Positions 1 to 11,301 of a DNA stretch of 64,000 bases are shown one piece after another. The DNA is taken from NCBI GenBank assembly GCA_903813345.2, contig CAIIXF020000003.1:12230931-12294930 (forward strand), read 5' to 3'. A program made the translations under genes and the position numbers. This DNA is from Owenia fusiformis (Eukaryota; Annelida; Polychaeta; Sabellida; Oweniidae). Below the pieces are notes generated by a model. It was not told the origin of the DNA, ran no database searches, and saw only the letters and a program-made list of their open reading frames with translations. How positions within the stretch are numbered: position 1 is the stretch's first letter; each line of letters opens with the position of its first letter.

Positions 1-235
1 TCTCTTTTAAGAAGTGAAGTCAAACGAATGCAAAGGGTATATTAAGAGTAAAATGAGTTTTCAAAAGGATGTGAGCCTCAGTTATCAAGTGGGTGTCACA
101 CACTCATTTGCTCTATGGAATGCAGAGATCTCATCTACCATGCTTATAATCTTCTTATAAACCAAATTCTCAAGTGGGTGTAATAGGTTTAACTTGGTGT
201 AAGTAGTAGTACAAATAGGTTGAATTTACTTACAG
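1..235. other. Non-coding, no gene seen
   Basis: AT-rich sequence with no open frame worth calling. It contains short 'caagtgggtgt' motifs like those in the dispersed repeat at 4478-4625, so it may be a decayed copy. By position it belongs to the intron after RPRD1 exon 6. Confidence 0.4.
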
Positions 236-925
236 CACCTGGTACCTAAATCAGTTTTATTTCTTAAAGGGTTACAATAAGCTTCTGGTACCTAAATTAG
301 TTTTATTTCTTAAAGGGTCATAATAAGCTTCTGGTACATCACTCAGTTTTATTTCTTAAAGGGTTACAATAAGCTTCTGGTACCTAAATCAGTTTTATTT
401 CTTAAAGGGTCATAATAAGCTTCTGGTACCTCAATCAGTTTTATTTCTTAAAGGGTCATAATAAGCTTCTGGTACCTAAATCAGTTTTATTCTTAAAGGG
501 TTACAATAAGCTTCTGGTACCTAAATCAGTTTTATTCTTAAAGGGTTACAATAAGCTTCTGGTACCTAAATCAGTTTTATTTCTTAAAGGGTCATAATAA
601 GCTTCTGGTACCTCAATCAGTTTTATTTCTTAAAGGGTCATAATAAGCTTCTGGTACCTAAATCAGTTTTATTCTGAAAGGGTTACAATAAGCTTCTGGT
701 ACCTCAATCAGTTTTATTTCTTAAAGGGTCATAATAAGCTTCTGGTACCTAAATCAGTTTTATTCTTAAAGGTTTACAATAAGCTTCTGGTACCTAAATC
801 AGTTTTATTTCTTAAAGGGTCATAATAAGCTTCTGGTACCTAAATCAGTTTTATTTCTTAAAGGGTTACAATAAGCTTCTGGTACCTAAATCAGTTTTAT
901 TTCTTAAAGGGTTACAATAAGCTTC
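236..925. repeat. 46-bp minisatellite, about 15 copies
   Basis: The unit starts GGTACCTAAATCAGTTTTAT and continues with an A/T-rich half ending in AAGCTTCT. The period is 46 bp, or 45 bp where one T is lost from the TTTATTTCTTAAA run. Copies differ at a few fixed positions (GGTTACAAT versus GGTCATAAT, TAAATC versus TCAATC), and each carries KpnI-like GGTACC and HindIII-like AAGCTT hexamers. The array ends sharply at 925. Confidence 0.97.
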
Positions 926-1291
926 CCGTATAAAAACAATATGGTAGCTCGAGGCGAGTCTTCTAGATCAGTCTATTTTTAAGAAATTAGGGGAGTTTTG
1001 CAATTTTATTGTAATCGTCTTGAAATAAAATAATCTGTTTACAATGATTCTATGAACATTGGGAGAATGAATTATCTAAAGGATGCATGTGCATCAGCCA
1101 ATAAAAATCCTTGTTCTAATCAAAACTGCCTTATAATGTTTCATTTACAGGATCATTTCATAAGACCATTTTTCCAAATAGAAGAATAGAATAGAAAAAA
1201 CACAAATAGAAGATCTTGAAACTCACCCATAAAATGTGAAATTGATTTGTCAAAATAAAAATCTCTTTTGTAAATGTGTGATGATTTTTAC
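926..1291. other. Non-coding, no gene seen
   Basis: AT-rich intronic sequence of the RPRD1 locus. Nothing further is recognised. Confidence 0.4.
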
Positions 1292-1664
1292 TGTATTTCA
1301 TACCTACTGAGGTTCTAGGTACATAACGAGCGGGAATATATACTGTATCTAGCCAAGGCACGGGGCGGGATAGCCAAGGCCCGGTCCCGCTCCTGAAATT
1401 TTTTTTCACAATTTAAAAAAAAAAAAATTTTGAATCTTTTTCAAATTTTTTCCCATTCTTTTTCAAATATTTTTTCTCACATTTTTTTCAAATTTTTTTT
1501 TCAAATTTTATTTTTCAAAATATGAGTTATATGAGTTTGAAAATCTCAGAAACTTAAAAAAACACTGTATAACACCAAGAAAATGCGTATCTTAAGTATA
1601 TTTTTGAATTTTGGAACTTTATAAGGTATATGACGTACCTAGAACATCAGTAGGTATGAAATAC
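1292..1664. repeat. Inverted repeat, about 30-bp arms, around A/T-rich core
   Basis: About 30 bp reading GTATTTCATACCTACTGA... at 1292-1321 returns as its reverse complement at 1634-1664 with one mismatch. The core contains long A and T runs (about 1400-1520) and a small GC-rich hairpin of repeated AGCCAAGGC at about 1352-1392. It looks like a decayed fold-back element. No target duplication was identified. Confidence 0.7.
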
Positions 1665-1669
1665 ATCTG

Positions 1670-1805
1670 TTATGTACGGTCGGTTTTGGATACAGGGTTT
1701 ATCCCTCGGGAAATATGTGTATATCCCTCGGTTCCTGCGGTCCCTCGGAATATACACATATTTCCCTTGGGATAAATCTGTATCCAAAACCTCCCAGTAC
1801 ATAAC
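1670..1805. repeat. Fold-back hairpin, about 60-bp arms
   Basis: Arms at about 1670-1731 and 1742-1805 are near-perfect reverse complements (TTATGTAC at the base, GGTTTTGGATACAG, then ATATGTGTATAT) around a loop of about 10 nt. The repeated CCCTCGG motif sits near the apex. Open frames here are by-products of the palindrome. Confidence 0.85.
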
Positions 1806-3479
1806 CCTTATATATTATTCCTACATAAACAGGCAGAGGTGTTTACGCAGTGACTTCAACCTGTGAACCCTTGAGTATTATTCTGGGATCGCGCCTTTTA
1901 TACCAAACAATGAGCAACACCAAAAATGGGCGTTCGATTTGCGTTCAAATCCTTGTCATCTCTTTGTTCAGTGAGAACCTTAACCTAGTTTACAGTTGGA
2001 TTAAATACTCCTTTGATGTTCCTTATTTTCAGATAATAATCAAAGGAGAAAGAGCAAAATTAGGGAGGAAAATAGCATGCAGGCATCATGTTATACTTAG
2101 AGTAGTTGCTTTTGCAACAATGCCATGCTTCTACTATGAAACCAATATAGAGACCAAGTTTAGAGTATTTACTACAGAAGGATTGGAGTAAATAGCATAT
2201 TTAAGGTATACATTCATGAGATAAATCCAAATTGTTTGATTTTTCTTGATATCATTTTTTATCAATAAGTTGATTTCAGTATCAGCCGGAGGAAGTGTAT
2301 TTGGGTTGGGCTGCCTGAACTTACAAAACCATTCAATACATGAACTCTCTTAACCAGAGGAATGAAATACAGGATAATCTATTAATATTAAAGAGGGACA
2401 TGGGGTATACGTGGATGTAACCTGATATTTTAATGAGAGATGCTAGCAAGTTTAAAACCGGCCTTTAAGACACTGAAACTAAGTGGCAAATCAAATGTCA
2501 TAGGACTATTTATATGCTACAAATCGTGCAACAGAGATGAGTAAAAGTTTGCTTTCATAACAAAGAAACCTTGAAGATAAAAGTGGGCTAACATTACTTA
2601 GCCAGCATTTGCATAAATTTTAAACTCTCAATTTGAGGTTGAAATAATGAACAACCTGTTTAAGTCAATGAACAGTGATCACATGACTATTTATGACACT
2701 GTACCCTGGACCAATTATAATAAAGCTGCTTGGTTGAATTAGTGAACAGATTAGGTCATTGTTACCAGCTGGAGGCAGATTAATCCTTTATTTAAAAAAT
2801 CAGCGGTCTTGTATCACGAGGGGATTTTATTGTTTATTTGATGTTTACTTTTTGTTTCACTTTTGCTAAAATAATGTCAACTTAAGTTTTGTAATTAGAG
2901 ATGTACTCATTAACTCAGCAATTAGATTTAGGTCATTAAAATATTCTCAGACTTCTTCCTAAATATCTGTTGAAATTCAAGTGGTCATTTATATTGTAGT
3001 AAGTTTTATGTAATCAGAAATATGAATGTATAATTTGTCACATGGTGTCTGGGAAACCAGCTGACTTGTATTGTTGGGCAGTTTTCGGCCTAACCTTCAA
3101 AATTATAACATGGAAAATAAAGACCTCTCACCAAATTCTAAATTAAGAGTTAGTAATTGATTAACAAGAGAGAACAATGAATAAAATATATATACAGAAA
3201 TCATATAAAACGCCCCGTCATACTTGTTTGATGCAATAGCTTGTAGCTACAGAAATACATGGCACGGCACTGTTTTGATACTCTGTTCCACTCGAATGGG
3301 AAGATAACCTATTAATTCAAACTAGAGAACTGATAAAAATCATTATTTGTGTAAAAACATTCATATTAATTTGGATGGATTCATTGAATTTATCAAATAA
3401 AGGCATTTTTAATATATTTTTGTTGCACAAAATTTACAAGATATTTTTGTGTATTTCATCATTGAATATTGTCTCTCAC
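1806..3479. other. Non-coding, within RPRD1 intron after exon 6
   Basis: No exon with splice sites and RPRD1-like coding was found here. The coiled-coil exon expected after exon 6 is not recognisable and is presumed to lie left of the window. The 113-codon frame at 1850-2191 has no splice or family support. Confidence 0.5.
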
Positions 3480-3606
3480 CTGTGATTTTAGATAGCAGGG
3501 AGGGGTCAGAGACTTCAGGGGGTAGGGCTGCTATTTTCTCCCTCACAACAGCATCCCCTGATGCTGATTTTTCTAGAGCTTGAAGACTGCTTACAAGAAC
3601 CTCAGG
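3480..3606 (-). CDS. RPRD1: RPRD1 exon 6: start of C-terminal region
   Basis: RPRD1 proteins bind the phosphorylated RNA polymerase II C-terminal domain in the nucleus and help recruit a CTD phosphatase (family knowledge). This 127-nt exon encodes 42 residues, PEVLVSSLQALEKS...SLLSKIT, which closely matches the conserved RPRD1 segment just before the C-terminal coiled coil (pattern L..LE..ASGDA.VR.KIA.LP.EV.D.SLL.KIT). It enters in phase 0 after a TTTCAG acceptor (3607 side) and leaves in phase 1 at GTGAGA (3479 side). The rest of the protein, about 90 residues of coiled coil in vertebrate homologues, is not in the window, so the gene is cut by the left edge. Confidence 0.92.
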
Positions 3607-4477
3607 CTGAAAGAACAAAGCATTTCTAATATCTTTCAAGGAGTTGGTTTGATCAACACACTTAAAGCTCTTGAATCCCAGGCTCTAAAATCTTGTCACT
3701 GGATTGTCAAGAGGTTAAAAGTTAAAATTAGAAATTATCTTTCAAAAAATCATTACAAATTTATTTTTTGTCTGTGACAATTACTTGTTTCACATTTAAT
3801 CTTCCATAAAAGTAATGAAATCTACTTTTGATGCGCATCAATGCCTAATTAAAGATGAAGTAACTTATTTGTATTGAAATATTCCTTGCATCAATTCATT
3901 TCATTATCAAGCAAATGGCCATGCATTTCATACTTGCTTTATTCTTTACTAAATGTTTTGATCTCCAATGTTGAGATATATGGAAGGGGCTATTAGGAGA
4001 ATGTATAAGGAAGATTATTAACTGCATGTTTTTCTGAGAACATGTACATGAATATGTACAATTATGGTTCCGGAAGGATTGCTTTACCCTTTCATAATTT
4101 TACTAGTGGTGCATATACGTGATTTGAGTCTCATAATGACACACATTAAGGGTCTCAAATAATCGTGTCAACTCTTACATCTATTATCATGACTCGTTGA
4201 ATTCTTAACCTATATAAAGCTAACATTATTACAACTAATTTTAGATATTCACAGGAGAAAATATGAAATATGACGTCATTCTATTCATTTTGCATAAGAA
4301 TAAGGCAGATATCATATATGTAATACTTGTGCTAATTAAGGAGAAATGGAGCAACACTAATATGATCTAACCTAGATATTTGAAATATTTGTGTTAAATT
4401 CTTCATCAAATTTTGCAGAAATAAAGACATCAAGAGACTCCCGGTAGCTCGGCTCTTTTCCTGACTCTAGTTTTCCC
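3607..4477. other. RPRD1 intron 5, repeat-poor part
   Basis: No gene or clear repeat recognised. The 65-codon plus-strand frame at 3580-3777 is a shadow overlapping exon 6. Confidence 0.5.
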
Positions 4478-4625
4478 CGAGACTAAAGTTGGTCAAAATA
4501 TGCCCATTTTTCATGACTTATCTCATTTTCAAGTGGGTACAAAGGGATTTTCAGGTGGGTGCAAGCTTTTTTTTAAAATCTCAGATGGGTCATACACCCC
4601 CTAGCTTTATGCTGGGGAGATCAAT
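4478..4625 (-). repeat. Dispersed repeat family B, copy 1
   Basis: It reads TTGGTCAAAATAT...AAGTGGGT...TTTTCAGGTGGG...AAAATCTCAG. It is the reverse complement, with scattered mismatches, of most of the element at 11097-11301, so the two are members of one family in opposite orientation. The right end GGGGAGATCA also matches that element's end. Confidence 0.75.
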
Positions 4626-4749
4626 GCCCTTTGAGGTTATAACCACTCACAACAAGTTTTCTTAATATGTGTAGCTCAAACCTTCATTTTATCTCAAAAA
4701 CTGACATTTTCTGTTATTTTTGAACACCAGGTACAAAACACCAAGTTCA

Positions 4750-4975
4750 CAAAATTAAAAAAAACGCAACCCAAAGAAATCGCCATTTCTTGAAAAATAC
4801 TAGTTCATTTATGTTCATTTTTTCCAGAAAGAAAGAAAAGACTGTGAATGTATAGCTCCTGTAGATGGTTAATTGTAAAACATGATGCCTTGGACACCTG
4901 CTCAAAAGACAGTTGTACGAGGAAAATATGAAAAAGGCAGTCGGAGGTGACTGCAACCGCAAAAAACTAAATAAC
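4750..4975 (-). repeat. Dispersed repeat family A, uninterrupted copy
   Basis: On the minus strand this matches the sequence that flanks the LINE insertion at 8607-9118: GCAGTCACCTC at the start, then CTTTTGAGCAGGTGTCCAAG, then CATCATGTTTTACAA, and TTTCTTTGGGT near the end. It continues straight through the point where the other copy is interrupted, so it is an intragenomic empty site. The 88-codon frame at 4747-5013 is a by-product of this repeat. Confidence 0.85.
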
Positions 4976-5068
4976 TTCCTAACCATAGTGTTTTGGCTCT
5001 TTAAATTTGGCAATAATCATCTTCATTCAATGTATGGTAAATCTGTAGAGTGAAATCAAAATCACTTC

Positions 5069-5169
5069 AGGGACTTTACAGTCATGGTCAAAATGCGTTC
5101 AAATCGCATTCAAACGCCCTGGTTCAGGCAGACTTAAGAAGGCATTTTGACCATGACTGTAAAATCCCT
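5069..5169. repeat. Hairpin, 28-bp arms
   Basis: Arms 5069-5096 and 5142-5169 (core TTTACAGTCATGGTCAAAAT) are reverse complements with one mismatch around a 45-nt loop. The region is non-coding and the origin is unknown. Confidence 0.85.
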
Positions 5170-5639
5170 GGTTGATGAAACTCCATAAATTCACCACAAA
5201 TTGAGTGAGGATAATTTGTGCCAAATTTGAAGTGCTGACAAACTTTGATTAGAAAGTTATTTGGGGCATGTTCTAAAAGGTGTGCTGGCTCCGATTTAGT
5301 GGACTCTGTGGCCTTATCCATTGTTTAGTCATTGTGTGGTTAAAATGACTAAAAGGTGGACTGATACAAAGGCCACTGTTTAGGTATTTTGATAAAAGAA
5401 TGACTAAAAAGTGGCTTCAAACTGGAGTATAAAGGGTTAAGTAAAAGGATGGTACTGAGTGATCCAACCCACCCAAGATGCATGCCTAATAGAATCATAA
5501 AACCTTATCAAGTGATACAATCTGTACCTGACACCATCAACTATTGTATCTTAGTATCCCTTAAAAATTTGATATCATTTTGTCATTGTAACAATTATCA
5601 CAAACAATGAAGCTCTGATTTCATAACTTTACATGACCC

Positions 5640-7060
5640 CAAAACAGCCTCGAGACAGCTCAATGTTGAGAGGTGGGGGTAATCAATGCTAAAAAAATTA
5701 ATTGCAAACTTTTCCGCAACTTGCAGTTGGTAAGGGTATATGTGTATCCCAATTGATATAGAATTTACCCTATTAAATGATTATGTTGGAGGAGTTTGCA
5801 AACATTAGTTTTAAGCTGTGATTTGCAAAAAAATAAAAGAACTAGATATAGTTGAATTCTATTGTTGATGAAAATTATGAAGTTACGTCATTTTTTGTAA
5901 ATATATCAGAATCAATAGCATTCCATTGTAAGTTTAAGGCAGAGTAAATCTGGAAGAGCTGAATTACAAGGCTCTCATACTTCATCTCTAAAATCTAAAA
6001 TTGACATGCTTTATAATTTTAGTATGACCACACTTGTAAAAAATTTGCATAATTTGTCAAACTTAAATTATCCTTCACATTCTTTTCAATGGGGACAATC
6101 TAGCCGACAATCTACCTAACACTCATCTGCACCCCACCTAAATATCTTTGTTGTTTCCCTGACAAATGTTGACTATATATTTTGAAAAGTGAAGCTACTC
6201 ATGTTATAATGTTGAACTCCGGGGCTGGACAACCAACCTTAACTCAATTTAATTTGGAGAGGGGGGGGGGGGTAAAATGGTAAAACAATTGATTAAATTT
6301 ACTTATTATCAATTTGTAAGGACAGATGTGAATTCCAATTGATATAAAATGTTCCCTTACTGAAAATATCATAGAAGTTTGCAGTCAGTAGTTTAAATCC
6401 TTCAGTATATATTTTATGAAAATGAAAAAAACATGGCGTAGTGTTAAGTTATATTTTTGTAAAATGACCAATATAAAACCATTCATTTTTTTGTTTTGTA
6501 ACTATATCAGAAATATTTATCATTTCTTTAAAAGGGTCGACTCTTAATGGCAGGGAGATATGGAGGTAGGTCCGGTAGGTACTAATTGTCATATTTTCAC
6601 TAAATCAAGAAAGTTAGGAAAAATGTTCATCTGATAATATCAGATAATATTAATAATTATCAAAACTATAACTAACAGTTATAATTTTAGTTACATCAAA
6701 ACTATCACTTTTATTGGTAACTATTTCTAGCAAATGTTTCATGGAAAAGGGCCCGTGTGAAATTAGCATTATCTGATAATTTATAAAAACAATTGATAAT
6801 TATCAAATCTATTGCTAATTTTGGTAATTTAACTTTTATCAAAACTATCACTTTTATTTATTATATATTTTTTCAGGCTGGCTGGTAACAAAGAAATTAT
6901 ATATTTTCACTTATTGATAAAAGTCAGTTTCCGCACCTAAATGAAAATCCATAAGTGTTGAATTGCATGTGGTAATAATACCTTTACATACTTTATCTCT
7001 AAAATCTCAAATTTACATGCTTCATAATATTTATGGAAATGACCACACTTGATATTCACA
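5640..7060. repeat. Diverged tandem duplication with later insertion
   Basis: Blocks in 5640-6070 recur in the same order and orientation in 6240-7060. Shared pieces include CCAATTGATATA, GGAGGAGTTTGCA/GAAGTTTGCAG, CATCTCTAAAATCT and ATGACCACACTTG. The second copy is stretched by about 350 bp of very AT-rich sequence (6540-6890) holding repeated ATCAAAACTATCACTTTTAT. No gene is recognised. Confidence 0.6.
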
Positions 7061-8517
7061 CAATGGGTACATGGACATGATGAATATAGTTCAGTAGTTA
7101 GCATGTCTTTTTTGGATATAGCGATGCTCAAATGGATTATCTGGCATACATAGTATTACTGAGTTATACATGAACATACAGGGATCATACATTCACTTGT
7201 TTGCTTCATAATTCGACTAGTGATCCAAATTATCACACTGAAACTTGGATAAATGCTGAACTTTAACTTAATATCAATCTGCCATGTCTTTTAAAATTTA
7301 AAAATTTTTAAACTTTAAAATTTCAGGGATGATTTTAAGCATTCTGGGTAAATGATAAGGCAATCATTTTGGATCTTCCATCCTGAATCTTGTGTGCAAA
7401 GACTTATCTACACGTTTACAGATGAACCATTTGAAAGATTGAATTCAACTTTTCAGATGTGATTCTTTGTATGAAAATCTCAAACTGATTAGTTTTGGGG
7501 CATTCTGGCAGATGTTGCAATTTTGATTTTTTTACCTTAAATCTTGTATTTTCAACTTATTAAAGAATTGGGCATTGGGGATAAAAACTCGAGGACCATC
7601 CATTGGTATGGACATATTGTACATGTTTGTGTTCTTGTTAATAAGTTAGAATGGAAGAAACAACTGGATTAATTTAGAAACCTGCCATCTGGAGATCAGT
7701 AGCATATTAATGAGAGAACAAATATATTATATGAAACAATATCCCATTCCTTATGAGTGAATTGCTTACGGGTAACACAATCTCTCCATAGCCAGGGGGG
7801 TGTGATGGGTCGCATCCCCTCCATAACCAATGAAAACAGAACCATTAGATAGTGGAAGAAAAGAGCTTTAAAATGCTTTTTTAAGCTTCTAGCTCAATTT
7901 TGAGCAAAATTGCATCAATTTTTGTAAAATCCAAAACAGATCTTATTTTTTTGTTTTGCCTTGCTTATGCCACGATCATGCCAACCACTTGATTGAAACC
8001 CAAAAATTTGGCGATCGCACCCCCCTGACTGAAAGCTGACTACGCCCCTGCTCTCAAATCTACACTAAAATGCCTTCCTCTTGCATGTACGAAGCTATAT
8101 TTTAGATAAACACCATCTACTCATCCCGCTAATCATGAAATGTGCGTCTGTGCTCGACCCTTGGTGGTCAAACATTCTAAATTCCATCTTTTTAATTTGA
8201 AAGGAAGATATTTAAAAATCCACATATTTTTTCTTGTACTTGGGAAAAGGACTTGACAAATGGAGGGCTTCGTGACATCCCTATCGAACTTCATTTGCTG
8301 GGATAATGATATTGATAAGTTCAATTCAATTTTAGATAAGTATTGTTTGAGGCCATCTTTTAGTCAAAATACTTACAGAAAACCTAAAGTGTGGCCCCAT
8401 AATGGAGTATAGAGGGTTAAGTCCACTTTTTAGTAATTTTGTGAAGCAAATGTCTAAAAGATGGCCCAGAGTCCGGTCCATCTTTTCTTGGGGCCAGTCC
8501 ACTGATTAGAACATGCC
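7061..8517. other. RPRD1 intron 5, no gene; possible decayed MITE
   Basis: No coding region is supported. A weak element may span 7793-8050, starting CAGGGG and ending CCCCTG after a CTACGCC motif. That end pattern also occurs in the MITEs at 49164-49440 and 51047-51253. A motif GGAGTATA(A/G)AGGGTTAAGT at about 8404 recurs at about 5423. Confidence 0.4.
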
Positions 8518-8606
8518 GTTATTTGGTTGTATTGCTGTGGCAGTCACCTCTGACTGTGTTTTTGTACTTTCCTACTACAACTGTCTTTTGAGCAGGTGTC
8601 CAAGAC

Positions 8607-8968
8607 TTCAGGAAAGCACATATCATTTATACAAGGCAATTAAGACCAATATTAACTTTGAATCTCATCTCCACCACCCATTGAGCATACGTCTGTACAT
8701 AACACAATTTAGGATGTCAAATCATAATTTACCAATAGAAATTGGAAGGTACATGATAAATATACCAAGACATTCAAGAATGTGTAACCATTGTAATAAA
8801 TTAGGTGATAAATATCATTTTATACTAGAATGTATATTGCTTAAAGAACAAAGGGAGAAATATTTAAAACCATACTTCCAAAACAGGCCAAATATGTATA
8901 AATTAACTGAACTATTTACAAACAAAAGGTATACAATTCAACTTGTAGATTTTTACAAAGTATCTTGA
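8607..8968 (+). pseudogene. LINE ORF2 C-terminal fragment
   Basis: An open frame of about 120 codons encodes the tail found after the reverse transcriptase in many LINEs. A region reading LYITQFRMSNHNLPIEIGRY is followed by a Cys/His motif, CNHC-x8-H-x4-C (as in CNHCNKLGDKYHFILEC), then a basic helix. No reverse transcriptase motifs are present because the copy is 5' truncated, so it cannot be autonomous. The frame is uninterrupted, which suggests a fairly recent insertion. An in-frame ATG at 8513 lies in the host repeat and is fortuitous. Confidence 0.8.
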
Positions 8969-9118
8969 AAGGATTAAACTAAATAACTGTCATAAGATAT
9001 TTTATCAATTTTGTATTACATGTATATTGTATATGTATTTATACTCACAGGTGTGGGTAGAAATAAAAATGAAACTGAAACCTTTGCGTTTTTCGTATTT
9101 TTCTAATACTATGTATAA
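8607..9118 (+). mobile_element. 5'-truncated LINE with 25-bp target duplication
   Basis: This 512-bp insert holds the last 120 codons of a LINE ORF followed by a short 3' end (AAATAAAAATGAAACTGAAA). It is flanked by a perfect 25-bp direct repeat (8582-8606 and 9119-9143). Extreme 5' truncation and a long target duplication are typical of target-primed reverse transcription (family knowledge). About 36 bp after GAAACTGAAAC are absent from the empty-site copy and may be 3' transduction or filler. Confidence 0.88.
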
Positions 9119-9283
9119 TGTCTTTTGAGCAGGTGTCCAAGACATCATGTTTTACAACTAACTAACAAGAGGAGCTATAAACACACGGTCTCTTCTTACT
9201 TTCCTGAAGAAATGAACACAATTGGATTAGTTTTTTCTAAGATACAGTGATTTCTTTGGGTGGCATTTTTTTAACACCCTGTA

Positions 9284-10919
9284 GTTATATAACTGCAGTA
9301 TTTTTAATTCATCACGAAATTATTCTAGGAATTAATTATCACATTCAGCATGAGGTAAATCGGATTTCAAAGCTCACGATAAATATTTCTCAATGATTGT
9401 CACGATCATCCCAAATTCTAGAAAAAAACGTGAGGAAGAAGTTTCTATACATCTGAATTTGCTCCACACATGCAGCTATCATATCCCTGAATGGTTTAAA
9501 AAATCATACAATCCAAAACTCATTGTATCCTCTTTTTATCCTTACTCCAGATAATTAAACGCAGCTCAAGGATATATTTGAGAAATTATAAACTGTACTA
9601 TCTATATGAGGAGTTTTGAGTAACAGAAATGTAACAAGCAGAGATCATTTCATGGCACAAATCTCAATAGTAATGTAACAGTACAGTTCAGTAACATTTG
9701 TAAACTAAAGCACCTCTGTACATGGAGCCCATGCCTCTATTAGAGGATGCCTCTCAATTAGAACACTATTTTGAGATATTAGGGGAGGCATCAAAAGTTC
9801 AATGTATGATAGGAAACTAAATAAATCTAGTTTTGAGTTTGAATCCCCTGACCCCCAAAACTAAATTGCATGAAAGATGATCGCAAACTTTTCGTGTGTT
9901 TTCCTGGACTTGGACTTTCGTGGACTTTTGACTTTCGTGGGGGGCATTATAACTTATTTAGAATTCTTAAAACATGTGACAACAACAGCAGGCAGAATAT
10001 TCTGTTTTGCTTGCATCTTGATGAAGTAAGCATCAGGTAAAATCTTTTATTCCAAGGCATTCTGAGTCAAAATTGCAAAAAATTGAAATGTTGAAAAAAT
10101 TTGCTGGATAGCAAACTGAAATGACTTTGAACAGCCCCCCCCCCTTTGCTAGATTTATTTATTTTCCTATCGGACATTGAACTTTTGATGCTTCCCCTTA
10201 CTGTGTTTGGGAGACTATGGAAGTTGCATTTATGTAATTTTAACTGTCTTTCCATGAACTTGTTTTTTAATTCCTATACACAAGCCTATGTTATGTCCTT
10301 AGAGGTATTTGTAAATTGATACTTTATCAAGGCTCATGGTATAAAATATATCCTATAGTTCATACATGCGTGTACCAGTTCTTGGACAAAAAGTATCAGG
10401 TAGAACTTGTGTCAACCTTGCAACCAAGGATGTGGCATTGCTAGGACTTTGGGGACATTCGATTTATAATATTGTTTTGTGCATCTGAGCTTTTCTGATG
10501 TATCTGAATCAAAAAACTCCCTTGTTTCACATGTATATTAGTTACATAAATAGGCCAGGTGGCAGCTGCAATGCCCGTGGTAATATTCTTTGCTGTTACA
10601 TTAGGTTTAAAAAGTGTGAGCATTTGATCGTGTCATGTTAGTTAACTCAGATTCTATTTTTATAACCATGACACTGATGTTTCATCCTTCAAGATCGGTC
10701 CTTCACTGCTTTCATAGCAGCTCATGTAATGTAATGCAATGAATTACTCTTGGACCAAGGATGCTGATGTTTCATAATGGAAATGTTGCCAATATTAATG
10801 ACATTAATAAATTAGCATGACATATAATATGTCTAACTATTATTCACTCCCTCCTTGTTTTCTTCTCTAAAACTTTTCCAAATATTAGAAGAATAGGGTT
10901 GTCACTATGTGATATTTAC
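9284..10919. other. RPRD1 intron 5, no gene seen
   Basis: Unclassified AT-rich sequence. Short internally repetitive GGACTTTCGTGGACTTTTGA occurs near 9908-9940 and a C-run near 10134-10144. Confidence 0.45.
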
Positions 10920-11050
10920 CTCAGGGGGAACTATAGGGACATCGCCATTCTTCTCCATCAAAATTCCAATCTCCTCAAGCAGTGACAGTTGGGGAGATGC
11001 CACCTTCTTCTTCTTAGCAACTGGCTCAGCTGTGGAAGATTTCTCACCAT
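10920..11050 (-). CDS. RPRD1: RPRD1 exon 5: basic linker
   Basis: A 131-nt exon encoding about 44 residues: DGEKSSTAEPVAKKKKVASP, then QLSLLEEIGILMEKNGDVPI and VPPE. It lies between the CID domain and the C-terminal region. In RPRD1 homologues this is a poorly conserved linker that also has a Lys-rich patch and an L..L..I-type helix. The AKKKK run could act in nuclear import (inference). The acceptor is CTGTAG (entry phase 1, completing the codon left open by exon 4), and the donor is GTAAAT after codon-complete GAG (phase 0), which fits exon 6. Confidence 0.85.
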
Positions 11051-11096
11051 CTACAGCACAAACATAAATATGAATGCCATTTCCTTAGTATATTAG

Positions 11097-11301
11097 CAGT
11101 GATCTCACCAGCATTAAATTAGGTTAGCGCAGCACCCACCTGAGATTTTAAAATAGGCTTGTTCCCACCTGAAAATCCATTTGCACCCACTTAAAAATGA
11201 GCAAAATCATGAAAATCTGGAATATTTTGACCAATTTTGGTCTGAATTGTGAAAATGAGAATTTTGCACCCACCTGAGAAAAAATCCAGGGGAGATCACT
11301 G
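11097..11301. mobile_element. MITE, CAGTGATCTC ends (family B, copy 2)
   Basis: A 205-bp element with short TIRs (CAGTGATCTC left, GAGATCACTG right) flanked by ATTAG on both sides. The interior is the reverse complement of the repeat at 4478-4625. It lies 46 bp from RPRD1 exon 5, at the 3' end of intron 4. Superfamily is uncertain: the end is hAT-like but the visible duplication is 5 bp, not 8. Confidence 0.7.

Larger units (their letters stand above)
8518..9283 (+). repeat. Dispersed repeat family A, copy split by a LINE
   Basis: 8518-8606 and 9119-9283 together match the uninterrupted copy at 4750-4975. The 25 bp at the split point (TGTCTTTTGAGCAGG...AAGAC) are present on both sides of the insertion but only once in the other copy. 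Confidence 0.88.

Noticed and set aside
1850-2191. 113-codon plus-strand frame
   Set aside because: No signal peptide, domain or splice logic; lies in an RPRD1 intron next to a fold-back repeat.
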